From contig CAWKPF010000002.1 in assembly GCA_963851415.1 (NCBI GenBank), positions 558,001 to 622,000 on the forward strand: 64,000 bases of DNA. The letters run 5' to 3'. A program made the translations under genes and the position numbers. The notes beneath the pieces are model-generated. The model saw only the letters and a program-made list of their open reading frames with translations. It did not search any database and had not been told where the DNA came from. This document shows, in pieces, positions 43,518 through 53,185 of this stretch (positions within the stretch are counted from its first letter, which is position 1; each line of letters starts with the position of its first letter). Source of the stretch: CAWKPF01 sp963851415 (lineage in GTDB: Bacteria; Acidobacteriota; Thermoanaerobaculia; Multivoradales; Multivoraceae).

Positions 43518-45900
43518 CCCGACTGGCACGCCAGGCCGGGATCAGGCACGCCAACAGCCCCACTGCCACCAGCACCAGGCTCACTCCGATGAACGTCGGA
43601 GGATCGGTCGGACTCACTTCGAAGAGCAGTCCGCTGAGCAGCTTCGAGAACGCGATCGTGAGACCGAGACCGAGCAACAATCCCAGCCCGAGCCCCACCA
43701 GGATCATCGAAGATCCGTCTCGCAGGACACGCCCGAGGATGTCGCCGGTGCGCGCGCCAATGGCCATGCGAATTCCGATCTCACGGGTACGCTGAGCGAC
43801 CGAGTAGGAGATCACTCCATAGAGACCGATCGCAGCCAGTACCAGCGCCACTCCGGCGAAGAGCATGATCAATCGGGCATAGAAGCGCGACTGCGCGGTA
43901 TCTTCCCGGATCAGTGTCTCGAGTGTGACGGTCCGCCAGATCGGCTGCGCCGGATCGACCTTCCAGACGCGATCCTCGAGCGCCGTCTGGAGCGCAGCCG
44001 GGGGCCCCTCCGTCGCCACGACGACGCTCATCGCACCGGTCACCGACTGCTCGAATGGAATATAGATCTCGGGAATCGGATCTTCGGACATGCCGATGAA
44101 GCGGGTGTCGCTGACCACACCGACCACGGTCACCGGCTCCCGCTCTTCCCCCGGGGAGGCCTCTCCGACCATGAAGCGCTTGCCGACGGCAGCCTCCTCG
44201 CCGAAGTACTGCCGCGCCGCGCTCTCGTTGATGACCGTGACCGGAACTCCACCGTCCCGATCCTCGTCGCCGAAGAAACGCCCCGCTCGCAGTTGCATCC
44301 CCATGGTTTCGAAGTAGCCGCGGCTCGCAATCCGAACCCCGGGCTGTTGCTCTTCGGGCTCGGCTCGGCCCTCGATCTGGATCGGCTGTCCTCCGCCACC
44401 GAGCTGCCCCATGGGAAGGCTGCTGACGCCCGAGACGGATTGCACCCCGGGCACGGACTCGATCTCCTCGTACAGTCGCTCGAAGAAGACGCGCTGGCTC
44501 TCCGGCTCCTGGTACCGGTCGCCATACACGAAGAGCTGGATGGCCACGCGCTCCTCCACGCGAAAGCCCGGATCGACATCCACCAGACGCAGGAAGCTGC
44601 GCAACATCAGACCCGCGCCGATGAGCAGGAGAAGGGAGAGAGCCAACTGGGCCACCGCCAACAGCCCGCGCAGACGGAGGCCACCACTCCGATCCGTGCC
44701 CCGTCCACCGTCGCGGATGGCACCTGCGAGTCCCTTGCCGGTCAGACGAAGCGCCGGCACCAGACCGAACACGATGCCAGTCGAAAGAGTGGCTCCCAGT
44801 GCGAAAAGCAGGACTCGACCATCCAGCGAGATCTCGGAGAGCCGCGGCAATCCCACCGGCGCGGCTGCCGCCAGCCCGGAAAGGAAGAGGCGAGCCAGCA
44901 GCACGCCCAGAGCCCCGCCTGCCAGGGCGAGTACAACGCTCTCGGTCAGGAGCTGGCGCAGCAGTCGACCGCGGCTGGCCCCCAGGGACGCGCGCAGTGC
45001 CAGCTCTCCCTGGCGCGAGAGTCCCCGGGCGAGCAGCAGATTGGCGACGTTGGCACAGGCGATCAACAAGACGAGCCCCACTGCGATCAGCAGCGACGTG
45101 AGCGCCGGGCGCACCCGGCCGACCATCTGCTCCTTGAGCGGCACGATCGTCACGCCCCATCCTTCATTGGTATCTGGAAACTGCTCCTCGAGCGACCGAG
45201 CCAGATTGGACGCCTCGGCCTGGGCTTGTTCCAACGTGGTGCCCGGGCTCAGCTTCCCGGTGGCGTTCCACCAGTGGGCTCTCCGGTCCAGCTGTGCCGG
45301 ATCGAAGGCACGCGGAGCCCAGATCTCCGTTCCGGAGGCCCCGGGGAAACGAAAGTCGGAGCCCATCACACCGACCACGCGGTAGGCCTCCCCATCCAGG
45401 ATCAGCTCGGTCCCCACCACGTCGGGATCACCGCCGAGCTCGCTCTCGAAGAGCGCATGGGAAACCACCACGGCCCGACTCTGGCCGGGCTGCCCCTCTT
45501 CAGGGAGGAACCCTCTCCCGTGAAGTGGGGTTGCCAGCTCCGTGAGCATTCCGGGGGTCACCAGAATCGTAGAGAGCTCACGCGGTCGCTCTTCACCCAA
45601 CGACAGACCGAAGTACTGCCAGGAGCCCAGGTACTCGAACGCCTCCACCTTCTCGCGAAAGTCGACGAAGTCGGCTCCGGCAAGGCCGGCCCGGTCGATC
45701 TGTTGGGAGGGCTTGGAGGCATACACCCTCACCAGGCGCTCGGCATCGAGGAACGGCAACGAGCGGACCAACACGCCATCTACCACCGAAAACACGGCGG
45801 TGGTGGCTCCGATTCCGAGTGCCAGCGTCACGACGGCGATCACTGTCAGGGCTGGGCTCCTCACCAGCGAGCGCAACGCGAGACGGAGATCCTTCATCAT
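43486..45900 (-). CDS. Orphan ABC permease (ADOP/MacB type)
   Basis: 804 residues with the hallmark N-terminus KDLRLALRSLVRSPALTVIA and VTLALGIGATTAVFSVVDGV. Two MacB-PCD periplasmic domains alternate with helix groups (ALTSLLIAVGLVLLIACANVAN in the first half, LIMLFAGVALVLAAIGLYGV in the second), ending AWRASRVNPIRALHYE. No ATP-binding gene is adjacent. It has the same length and order as the permease at 23834-26248 but is clearly diverged, so these are old paralogues. Export function is inferred from MacB. Confidence 0.92.
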   Translation of the reverse strand: MMKDLRLALRSLVRSPALTVIAVVTLALGIGATTAVFSVVDGVLVRSLPFLDAERLVRVYASKPSQQIDRAGLAGADFVDFREKVEAFEYLGSWQYFGLSLGEERPRELSTILVTPGMLTELATPLHGRGFLPEEGQPGQSRAVVVSHALFESELGGDPDVVGTELILDGEAYRVVGVMGSDFRFPGASGTEIWAPRAFDPAQLDRRAHWWNATGKLSPGTTLEQAQAEASNLARSLEEQFPDTNEGWGVTIVPLKEQMVGRVRPALTSLLIAVGLVLLIACANVANLLLARGLSRQGELALRASLGASRGRLLRQLLTESVVLALAGGALGVLLARLFLSGLAAAAPVGLPRLSEISLDGRVLLFALGATLSTGIVFGLVPALRLTGKGLAGAIRDGGRGTDRSGGLRLRGLLAVAQLALSLLLLIGAGLMLRSFLRLVDVDPGFRVEERVAIQLFVYGDRYQEPESQRVFFERLYEEIESVPGVQSVSGVSSLPMGQLGGGGQPIQIEGRAEPEEQQPGVRIASRGYFETMGMQLRAGRFFGDEDRDGGVPVTVINESAARQYFGEEAAVGKRFMVGEASPGEEREPVTVVGVVSDTRFIGMSEDPIPEIYIPFEQSVTGAMSVVVATEGPPAALQTALEDRVWKVDPAQPIWRTVTLETLIREDTAQSRFYARLIMLFAGVALVLAAIGLYGVISYSVAQRTREIGIRMAIGARTGDILGRVLRDGSSMILVGLGLGLLLGLGLTIAFSKLLSGLLFEVSPTDPPTFIGVSLVLVAVGLLACLIPAWRASRVNPIRALHYE

Positions 45901-45992
45901 GGCGGGTTGCCTTTCGGGACAGGGGTACGATCGTCTACGGCTCTGACAGTCGACCGATCGAACCGTTACACGGTCGTTCGCCGATCACAGGA

Positions 45993-47651
45993 CTATGGAT
46001 TCTCGTGCCACTCGGTCGAGAACTCCGTATCGATGAACATGGGCATCGGCGAGGGCGGCATTCCCCGCTCGGCCTTCTGGGCATCGACCATCTCGCGCAC
46101 GTCGCGTAGCAGCTCACGAGCGTCGTAGATGACGCCGTCCTTGATCGTCCAACGCACGCCGCCGACGCGCTCGACCCGATCGGTCTCACGATTGAGCTTG
46201 ATCGCGCCGGTTCCGAAGAGCACCTTGAGGTTCTCGAGCGGGTTCTCCGGTACCACCACCAGATCGGCCAACTTGCCCGGTTGAATGCTGCCGAGTTGAT
46301 CGTCGAGCCCCAGCGCCTCCGCCCCTTCGATCGTGGCCGAGTGGAAGATCTCGAGCGGGTGGAAGCCCGCTTCGAGCATGAGCTCCATCTCCTGGATGTA
46401 GCCGAAGCCGTAGAGATTGTAGATGTAGCCGGAGTCGGAACCGAGGCCGACCCGGCCGCCCCGGTTCTTGTACTCGTTGATGAAAGTCATCCACAGGCGG
46501 TAGTTGTCTCGCCAGTCGACTTCGTCCTGGCTGGTCCAGTAGAACCAATAGGAGCCGTGGGCGTCTCCCGCAGGGCGGTAGAAGTCCCACAGGGACGGCA
46601 ACGTGTAGACCGAGTGCCAGACGTTGCGCGACTGGCGCATCAGGTCGCGGCTCGCCAGGTAGGCGACGAAGGTGGGCACGATGGTGAAGTCGAGCTCGAG
46701 CAGCTCGTCCATCACCTCGTTCCACCTGTCGCTGTAGGGCGGCGCCGCCTGCTTCCACAGGCGCCCCGCCTCCCCGAAGCGATCCGCCTCGTTCTGGTAG
46801 TTGTAGTCCACAGGATAGTCCTGGATCCTGCGATCGATGAACATCGCCTCCGGCAGGCCGTACCAGTGCTGCATCGAGGTGAGACCCGCGCGCGCCGTCT
46901 CGAGCGCGTTCATTCGCACCACGTCGAGCTGCGCATGATGCGCCGTGCCGCGCAGTCCCTGGATCTGCATCTCGTCGAGCGCCGCGCTGAAGATCTCGGG
47001 CGGTGCGCCGAAGAATTTGATCCCGTCGGCGCCCTTCTCCTTGACCCACTGGACCCACGCACGAGCACCCTCGGGGGTGATCACCGGATCCTCGGCACCC
47101 TGGCGAAAGACCGGATAGGCCATGATGCGCGGTGAAGTGATCTCGTTGTTCCACGAGCGCTTCTTGTGCTCGATGAGCCAGTCGATGTCCCAGTTGCCCA
47201 CGTCCGCACTGGTGGTGATGCCGTGCCCCATCCAGAGCTTGTGGATGTACTCGGTAGGCACTCCCTGCCCGTCGTTCACGTTGTGCTGGTGGCCGTGCAG
47301 GTCGACGAAACCGGGCAGCACGTACATCCCCGAGACGTCGAGCTCGCGAGTGTTCTCGTCGGCCTCTGGTCGGTTCTCTTCGTGAATCGCGGACAGCGGG
47401 TTGCCGACGGCTCGTACTTCGACGATGCGGTTCTTCTCGATCACGATGTCGGTGGGCCCGAAGGGCGGCGCACCCGAGCCGTCGATCACGATCGCGCCCC
47501 GCAGGATGAGTCGCTCGAACGGGCCTTCGCCCTCCGTGCGATCGGGGACCCGGAGATCGGCCTCCTGGCCTACGAGTCCAAGGGGGAACAGCACGACTAG
47601 CGTTAGTAGAAGGACGGCAACGGAGATCTTCGGTGAAGCGACAACAGACAT
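45993..47651 (-). CDS. Exported amidohydrolase family enzyme
   Basis: 552 residues. Signal-like N-terminus VAVLLLTLVVLFPLGLVG. TIM-barrel amidohydrolase with FVDLHGHQHN (HxH metal ligands), His in GTAHHAQLD and HWYGLPEA region, and the closing GLGSDSGYIYNL Asp. The composite end ILRGAIVIDGSG / PGKLADLVVVPENPLEN / WTIKDGVIYDA is typical of prolidase- or imidazolonepropionase-type exported amidohydrolases of Acidobacteriota. A carbamylated Lys candidate is in KEKGADGIKFFG. Probably hydrolyses peptides or cyclic amides in the periplasm. Followed at 92 bases by the orphan permease gene. Confidence 0.88.
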   Translation of the reverse strand: MSVVASPKISVAVLLLTLVVLFPLGLVGQEADLRVPDRTEGEGPFERLILRGAIVIDGSGAPPFGPTDIVIEKNRIVEVRAVGNPLSAIHEENRPEADENTRELDVSGMYVLPGFVDLHGHQHNVNDGQGVPTEYIHKLWMGHGITTSADVGNWDIDWLIEHKKRSWNNEITSPRIMAYPVFRQGAEDPVITPEGARAWVQWVKEKGADGIKFFGAPPEIFSAALDEMQIQGLRGTAHHAQLDVVRMNALETARAGLTSMQHWYGLPEAMFIDRRIQDYPVDYNYQNEADRFGEAGRLWKQAAPPYSDRWNEVMDELLELDFTIVPTFVAYLASRDLMRQSRNVWHSVYTLPSLWDFYRPAGDAHGSYWFYWTSQDEVDWRDNYRLWMTFINEYKNRGGRVGLGSDSGYIYNLYGFGYIQEMELMLEAGFHPLEIFHSATIEGAEALGLDDQLGSIQPGKLADLVVVPENPLENLKVLFGTGAIKLNRETDRVERVGGVRWTIKDGVIYDARELLRDVREMVDAQKAERGMPPSPMPMFIDTEFSTEWHENP

Positions 47652-47711
47652 CGGACTCCCTCTTCCTTGGTCAGGGCATTCCCTGGGTTCAGCAGCGACC
47701 CTACACGACCG

Positions 47712-48392
47712 TCAGCACCAGGATTGACGGTCCGTAGGGCTCTCGAGTAGTTCGCGAACGTTCGCTTCGATGATGCGGTAGCCGACGTTGCCCGCCAGGC
47801 GTTGACGCCCTTCGTTGAACAACAATGTGGGACTGGAGCGCACGTCGTACTGCCGTGCCAGATCGAGATCCTCCGACAGTGCAGCATGGGCACGGCCATC
47901 CTCGAGATAGCGCCCGATCTCGGAAACGGGCAGGCCGATCCCTTCGGCGATCGTCAGTAGCGAGCTGCGTTGACTCACGTCTACCCCGTCCTGGAAGAAC
48001 GCCGTGCGCACGGCCCAGGCGACCCGCTGCAGCGTGTCGTCCGCCGAGTGTTCATCGTGCTCCGTCGCCCACAGGCGCACCGCGCAGAGGAACAGGTGGC
48101 TCGGCATCGAGGACGTGGGAGTGTTCCCGGTCCACACCTCGGAGCCGACCGTGGCATGATCGAACCGCCCCGACACCTCCTTGACGTGAGCAGCATAGGC
48201 GGCCACACCACCCCGATCGCTCCAGCGACTGTCGAGCCACCCGCCGATATTGCCGAACACCTGGAAGTAGCGGCAGTCGACCCTGACGTCCTCGGGATAG
48301 CTCTCGCGCAGCTGATCGACGCGGATCTGAGAGACGTAGGCCCACACGCAGAGGACGTCGCTGAAGTAGTGGACCTGGATCGGCTCGCTCAT
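47712..48392 (-). CDS. DsbA-fold protein, FrnE/2-hydroxychromene isomerase-like, atypical active site
   Basis: 226 residues, thioredoxin-like DsbA fold: VHYFSDVLCVWAYVSQI at the N-terminus, a long helical insertion, and the cis-Pro strand DVRSSPTLLFNEGRQ. The FrnE-type active site normally reads CPWC; here it is CVWA, with the second Cys lost, so dithiol oxidoreductase action is not expected. Monothiol, glutathione-linked or isomerase roles are possible. No signal peptide, so cytoplasmic. The gene lies 60 bases upstream of the amidohydrolase and 10 bases downstream of the DUF3089 gene. Confidence 0.82.
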   Translation of the reverse strand: MSEPIQVHYFSDVLCVWAYVSQIRVDQLRESYPEDVRVDCRYFQVFGNIGGWLDSRWSDRGGVAAYAAHVKEVSGRFDHATVGSEVWTGNTPTSSMPSHLFLCAVRLWATEHDEHSADDTLQRVAWAVRTAFFQDGVDVSQRSSLLTIAEGIGLPVSEIGRYLEDGRAHAALSEDLDLARQYDVRSSPTLLFNEGRQRLAGNVGYRIIEANVRELLESPTDRQSWC

Positions 48393-48402
48393 CGGGCCAC
48401 CG

Positions 48403-49572
48403 CTACTGGAGGGCCTTCATGTGGGTCTTCGTGTAGGCCGCCGCCTGCTTGCCCACCAGCTCTACCAGATCACCCATCGCCACCTGAACGTCGATCAGGT
48501 GCAGACCCCAGCTCGGCACCACGTTGCCCTCGACCACCACGTCGCCGACGATGTCGTCGGTTCGAGGATCGTCGGGATCGGCGTTCACCGTGAGCTCGAG
48601 ATAGGTGAAGTTGTCCTTGCTCACGCACTCGGCAGTGAGCAGACCCGGCACGCTGACGAAGGGAGTGTCGACGGTCAACCCGTCGGCCCAGGGGCCCGGC
48701 GGTGCCGACGAGCTGTTGCCGCTGGCAGCGGAATCCAGATGGGCTTGCAGCTCGGCACTGCCCCCGCTGAGCGAGGCCGGGTTGGTGCACGCCGCGGCGC
48801 TCTCGCCACGTCCGACACCGAAGAAGGTGCCCGGAGCCGGAGGAATCGTGGACCGAAAGGTCACGTAGGTGACGATGCAGCCGGTCTGGCTTTCTTCTCG
48901 GCACAGCGGCATGTGCTCGAAGGTCGCACCGACGTTCTTGCCGGGGGGCACCTGGATCGTGGTGCCGAGCAGCAGCGCCGAGACGATCTGCTTCTGGATC
49001 GGTTTGCCGTCGATCTCGTTGCGGATCAGTTCGGTGAGCACGCCGGAGCCTTGCGAATGCCCGATCAACACGACCCCGCGGCCGTCGTTGTCGTGCTCCA
49101 GGTAGTGATTCCAGGCGTCCCTGACGTCGTTGTACCCCAGCTCTCGATTCGCCGAGACGGATTCACCGCGCGTCCGGGCGCGCAGCGCGGTCAGGGTGAA
49201 CTGCCGATAGAGCGGAGCAAAGGGCCGGCACTGCGACGCGAATCGGGCGAACTGGGCCTCGATCACTCCGAGCTCTTCCGGCCCCGCCGTCATGTCGCTG
49301 TTGCCGCCCGGATCCCTCGACACCGTCGGGTAGACGTAGAAACAGTCGATCGACGCCTTCGGATCGGCGCTCCACTGGAGCACCTTCACAGATCCGTCCG
49401 GCGAGACCTCGGTCGTCGAGTTGTCGATGGCACAGGCGTCCTCGCGACCCGGTCGGCAAAGCCACGTCGAGGGATCCCCATAGTCGTTCGGGGGCGGATC
49501 CTCTCCCCGCGCGGCCAGGGGCGTGAGCGAAAGGGCTAACAGCACCAGCAGGGGCATCCATGTCCTTCTCAT
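48403..49572 (-). CDS. Exported DUF3089 lipase-like alpha/beta hydrolase
   Basis: 389 residues with signal peptide LLVLLALSLTPLAARG. DUF3089 marks are STWLCRPGREDAC, DCFYVYPTVSRDPGGNSDM, RPFAPLYRQFTLTAL and the nucleophile elbow VVLIGHSQGSGVL. A later HLIDVQVAMGDL holds a plausible catalytic His. Cysteines are several, suggesting disulphides in the periplasm. Substrate unknown; esterase or lipase activity is inferred. It abuts the M1 aminopeptidase stop with no gap, so the two are on one message. Confidence 0.85.
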   Translation of the reverse strand: MRRTWMPLLVLLALSLTPLAARGEDPPPNDYGDPSTWLCRPGREDACAIDNSTTEVSPDGSVKVLQWSADPKASIDCFYVYPTVSRDPGGNSDMTAGPEELGVIEAQFARFASQCRPFAPLYRQFTLTALRARTRGESVSANRELGYNDVRDAWNHYLEHDNDGRGVVLIGHSQGSGVLTELIRNEIDGKPIQKQIVSALLLGTTIQVPPGKNVGATFEHMPLCREESQTGCIVTYVTFRSTIPPAPGTFFGVGRGESAAACTNPASLSGGSAELQAHLDSAASGNSSSAPPGPWADGLTVDTPFVSVPGLLTAECVSKDNFTYLELTVNADPDDPRTDDIVGDVVVEGNVVPSWGLHLIDVQVAMGDLVELVGKQAAAYTKTHMKALQ

Positions 49573-51225
49573 CTACTCATCTCCTACCTTGTTCGTCGCC
49601 CGCATCAAGACCTGGATCTCTGGATCGAGCGTAACCCCCGTCGGACGAGCCGAGGCCGCGAAACGGGCTCGATTGGACCGCTGATCGATCCACATCGTCT
49701 CGCGACGGACCGCTGGCTCTTCGCCGAACTGGAGGCTGACCGGAATCGGCATCCGAAACACCACCTGCTCGGGCTGGGTCTGCTCCAACTCGATCACCAC
49801 CTCACTCTTGGACTCGTCGTAGCTCCAGCTCCAGTCCGCGAGAAGAGCGCCCCCCCGGTAGAGCCACTGTTCGAAGAACCAACCGAGCTCGCGCTCCGAG
49901 ATCTCCTCCATGACGCGCACGAAGTCCTCGGTCGCGCAGTTGCGATCGCGATACCGCCGGTAGTACTCGCGGATCCCCTGCCAGAAGACCTCGTCACCCA
50001 GCATGCCGCGCAGCATGTGCAGCGTCCAGGCACCCTTCTGATAGGTGTTGCGGGTGGTCACTCGACTCATGTCGTCGAGGTTGTCGTGCACGATCCGGTA
50101 GTCCGGGTTCTCACTGTAGAACTCGAAGATGAAGTCACGACTCGATTCGAGGCCGGCCACGAACTCGTCTCGGCCGTAGGCATGCTCGATGAAGAGCAAC
50201 GTGAAGTAGGTCGCGAACCCCTCGCTCAGCCAGACGTCGTCCCAGTCGGCTTCGGTGACCGCGTTGCCGAACCACTGGTGCGCGATCTCGTGGATGACTA
50301 CGTTGCGCAGGCGCTCCGTTCGTTGGCCGGTGACCAACTGATCGCCGTACATGATCGCGGTCGCCGCCTCCATCCCCCCTCGTGTCCGGGGCGACTGCAC
50401 ATTGGCGAGCTTCTCATAGGAGAAAGGACCGATCCTCTCCGAGTAGAACTCGAGCACATGGTGGGTTGGCTCGGCGAAGTCACCGAAGCCCGCGTCTCGC
50501 TCCTGCGCGTAGACCCAGGTCTGTACCGGCTTGTCGCCGAAGGCCGGCAGGTGCTGCACCGCGAACCGCGTCACTCCCAGGGTGTAGAGCCAGGTCGCGA
50601 TCGGGACCGACTGGCGCCAATGAGTGCGCCGGCGGCCGTCGTCGAGGTCGGTCTCCTCGACCAGCAGTCCGTTCGACACCACCTGGTAGTCACCCGGAGC
50701 GGTGACCACCATCTCGCAGGTCGCCTTGTCATAGGGGTGGTCGACCGTGGGTAGCCAGTTTCGAGCCTTGTTCGGCCAGTTGTCGCTGAACCAGCTCCAC
50801 ACGCCGTGCTTGTTGGGAGCCGCGCCGAGTCCGTCGGCTGGGACTCCCCGATAGTCGATGACCACCCGCAGACGGTCACCTTCCGTCGCGGTTTCCGACA
50901 GAGCCACCGTCAACCGGGACGCGGCATGCTGGAACTGCGCCGGCTCGCCGCCTACAGTCACCGCCGAAACCTTCATTCCTTCCCGGCCCGTCTCCACCGC
51001 CGCCTCGTCCACGAGATCGAAGCGCAGCTCGCGCGGCCCGGTCTCCATCACCGCCAGGTCGATCGTCGCACGGGCCTCGATCGCTCGCTCCCCGGCTTCG
51101 AGCTCGAGCTCGAAGCGATAGTGGCGCACGTCGAGGGCGGAGCTCTTCGGGTAGGTGTCCGCGCTCAGCGCTGCACCGAGGACGAACGGGAGCAGCAGGA
51201 CTCCGACGACTTTCGGTCCTCGCAT
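49573..51225 (-). CDS. Exported M1-family zinc aminopeptidase
   Basis: 550 residues, signal peptide VGVLLLPFVLGAALS. The M1 motifs are VQSPRTRGGMEAATAIMYG (the exopeptidase GxMEN-type loop) and HEIAHQWFGNAVTEADWDDV with WLSEGFAT 18 residues on, giving HExxH-x18-E zinc binding. It is shorter than PepN, lacking the long C-terminal helical domain, as in leukotriene-A4-hydrolase-like or cold-active M1 forms. It should trim N-terminal residues from peptides outside the cytoplasm. The M24 peptidase gene ends 6 bases before its start, so it is within one operon. Confidence 0.93.
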   Translation of the reverse strand: MRGPKVVGVLLLPFVLGAALSADTYPKSSALDVRHYRFELELEAGERAIEARATIDLAVMETGPRELRFDLVDEAAVETGREGMKVSAVTVGGEPAQFQHAASRLTVALSETATEGDRLRVVIDYRGVPADGLGAAPNKHGVWSWFSDNWPNKARNWLPTVDHPYDKATCEMVVTAPGDYQVVSNGLLVEETDLDDGRRRTHWRQSVPIATWLYTLGVTRFAVQHLPAFGDKPVQTWVYAQERDAGFGDFAEPTHHVLEFYSERIGPFSYEKLANVQSPRTRGGMEAATAIMYGDQLVTGQRTERLRNVVIHEIAHQWFGNAVTEADWDDVWLSEGFATYFTLLFIEHAYGRDEFVAGLESSRDFIFEFYSENPDYRIVHDNLDDMSRVTTRNTYQKGAWTLHMLRGMLGDEVFWQGIREYYRRYRDRNCATEDFVRVMEEISERELGWFFEQWLYRGGALLADWSWSYDESKSEVVIELEQTQPEQVVFRMPIPVSLQFGEEPAVRRETMWIDQRSNRARFAASARPTGVTLDPEIQVLMRATNKVGDE

Positions 51226-51231
51226 CGAAGC

Positions 51232-52674
51232 TCACTCCTGCCGATAGGTCGCCGGGGCAACCGGCACCTTCTGCAGCACGCCGGGCTCGGCCATGAGCGC
51301 CTCGATCTCCTCGATCGAGCGCGGCACGAACCAGGTGAAGTTCTCGACACCGTCCTGAGTCACCACCACCACGTCCTCGATCCGCACGTAGAGCTTCTCC
51401 TCGTGAATCCACATCATCGGATCGAGCGCCAGAACGACCCCGGGGCGTAGCGGCTGTGCCCGATAGTTCCCGACGTCGTGCACGGCCAGCCCCACGGGAT
51501 GCGACAGGTGACCCCGGAAGGCGAGCATTTCCTCGGCGGCCTCGCGATAGATCTCCTTGGACCAGCGAGTCTGCTCGTAGACCGGGCGCATCGCCGCGGC
51601 CGCCTCGTTCATCACCGTGTCGGCCGTCACTCCGGGACGGATGTGCTTCATCAGAGCGTCGAAGTAGGCCACGACGAAGCCGTAGAGCTCGCGCTGCACG
51701 GCCGAGTAGCGCCCGTTGACGGGAAACACCCGCGCCACGTCGCTGGTGTAGTACCGGTAGTCCGGGGCGTAGTCCATCAGGACCAGCTCTCCGTCCTGCA
51801 GTTGGGCATCGTTGCGGTGGTAGTGACCGAAATAGGCGTTGCTCCCGGTCCCGGTGATCGAGCGATAGCCCTCTCCCTGGGCCCCGTTGATCTGGTAGAC
51901 GTAGCGCGCGGCGGCATCGAGCTGGTACTCCCAGGCTCCCGGTTCGGCGGAGCGCATCGCCTCCATCAGTCCGACGCCCGCGAGCTCGCTGGCGCGCCGG
52001 ATCAGATCGATCTCGCGCTCACTCTTGATCGTGCGCAGCTCGTCGAGCACGGGTGTGAGGTCCCGAATCTCGAACTGCGGGTAGCGCTGCCGAATCAGGG
52101 CCGCGAAGTGACCCTCACGCGACGGTCGCCCCCCCCAGGGATCGGCGATCTCGGACGCCATCCCGATGAGGAGCTCGTCGCGGCTCTGTGCCCCGCCTTC
52201 GGCTGGACTCAACATCGTATAGAGCACGGGAACCGGGGGACGCAGCAGCGGACCCATGAAGTCCCTTCCGATGCGCTCCAGCGGCTCCACACGGTCCACG
52301 CCGGTCAGTTCGACGACCAGCTCCGCATCCTCTGCCGAAAGCACCTTGCCTTCGCCGCGCTCGCGCCGTTCATCGCGATGCGGCAGATACAGGGTCGTCC
52401 GGTCGTTACGCCCGTCGAGCAGCAGATAGGCGTGCGGCACCTCGACCCCGCTCAAGTAGTAGAAGCTGTTGGTCTGACGGAACTTCAGGAAGCCCCGGAC
52501 GTTCGGTGCACCCTGGAGAAGCGCCATCGCCTGGTCGCCGATTGCCGCGAAGACCTTCGCTCGGCGCGCAGCGAACTCAGCGGGCGGGAAGTCGTTCTGG
52601 TGCCGGTGTGTCTCCTGCGCCAACGTGGACGTGGCCATCAGAAGCAGCAGCCCGCAAAGGGCCCCTCGTCGCAT
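51232..52674 (-). CDS. Exported Xaa-Pro aminopeptidase (M24B)
   Basis: 480 residues, signal-like GALCGLLLLMATSTLAQ. N-terminal aminopeptidase-P domain with FYYLSGVEVPHAYLLLDG, then the creatinase fold: metal ligands Asp in LMDYAPDYRYYTSDVARVF (two), His in GHLSHPVGLAVHDVG, Glu in WIHEEKLYVRIEDVVVV (two). It removes N-terminal residues before proline. First gene of the tight run M24 - M1 - DUF3089, a set that would digest imported-sized peptides in the periplasm. The divergent upstream region, about 80 bases, is shared with the small His/Cys-rich gene. Confidence 0.92.
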   Translation of the reverse strand: MRRGALCGLLLLMATSTLAQETHRHQNDFPPAEFAARRAKVFAAIGDQAMALLQGAPNVRGFLKFRQTNSFYYLSGVEVPHAYLLLDGRNDRTTLYLPHRDERRERGEGKVLSAEDAELVVELTGVDRVEPLERIGRDFMGPLLRPPVPVLYTMLSPAEGGAQSRDELLIGMASEIADPWGGRPSREGHFAALIRQRYPQFEIRDLTPVLDELRTIKSEREIDLIRRASELAGVGLMEAMRSAEPGAWEYQLDAAARYVYQINGAQGEGYRSITGTGSNAYFGHYHRNDAQLQDGELVLMDYAPDYRYYTSDVARVFPVNGRYSAVQRELYGFVVAYFDALMKHIRPGVTADTVMNEAAAAMRPVYEQTRWSKEIYREAAEEMLAFRGHLSHPVGLAVHDVGNYRAQPLRPGVVLALDPMMWIHEEKLYVRIEDVVVVTQDGVENFTWFVPRSIEEIEALMAEPGVLQKVPVAPATYRQE

Positions 52675-52753
52675 GGGTGTCTCCTGGGATTCGGAACGAA
52701 CCCGCCGAGTCTACCGTTCCCGGGCCCGGCGCTGCGTTCGATACACTGACCCC

Positions 52754-53185
52754 GTGAAACGGACGGCCCTGGGCAGGGACACACGAACGAGCACCGGTTG
52801 GCTCCAGCTCGTGGCAGCGGCACTCTTGCCGCTCCTGATGGGACCCGGCCTGCGCATCGAGTCGACGCACGACCACAACGCGTTGACCGAGATCGGCGCC
52901 GACGGCTCCTGGGAGAGCCTCTGTATCGCCGGCCATCAGGACAGAGACGGCGCGCGGGACCGAGAGGCTCGCGGCTCGGGTGACGGTTTGCGAGGCGCGG
53001 GCACCCCTCACCGGCACACCTGCGAAGCATGCCACCTGGGCTCCCAGACTCGCTGTCGAGCTGCCCAACAGGACCGCAGCCCGAAGCTCCTGGCCGAGAA
53101 GAACCGGACGCGCGAGCTGGTGGTTCGAGCTCCGGCCGGCCCGAGATCGGCTTCTCCGGTCCCACGCGGACCGCCGCTCTCCTGA
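52754..53185 (+). CDS. Small His/Cys-rich exported protein upstream of TonB receptor
   Basis: 143 residues from the GTG at 52754. A hydrophobic segment near residues 15-35 (WLQLVAAALLPLLMG) suggests export. It is followed by a His-rich area (STHDHNALTEI, GTPHRHTCEACHLGSQTRC) with two CxxC-like motifs, then a basic tail that looks poorly conserved. Short exported His/CxxC proteins often lie just upstream of metal-uptake TonB receptors. Metal handling, perhaps zinc, is inference from composition and neighbour. Family not recognised; the low-complexity C-terminus lowers confidence. Confidence 0.55.
   Translation: MKRTALGRDTRTSTGWLQLVAAALLPLLMGPGLRIESTHDHNALTEIGADGSWESLCIAGHQDRDGARDREARGSGDGLRGAGTPHRHTCEACHLGSQTRCRAAQQDRSPKLLAEKNRTRELVVRAPAGPRSASPVPRGPPLS

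Noticed and set aside
45962..45974. ACCGT-TAC-ACGGT small hairpin near the permease/amidohydrolase gap
   Set aside because: Only a 5-bp stem and no T-run; too weak to call a terminator.
43495..46128. 877-codon plus-strand ORF opposite the orphan permease
   Set aside because: Antisense shadow of the permease: composition is His/Gln/Arg-rich with no domain, and the minus strand gives a full ADOP protein.
51478..52749. 423-codon plus-strand ORF opposite the Xaa-Pro peptidase
   Set aside because: Shadow of the M24 gene; no domain.
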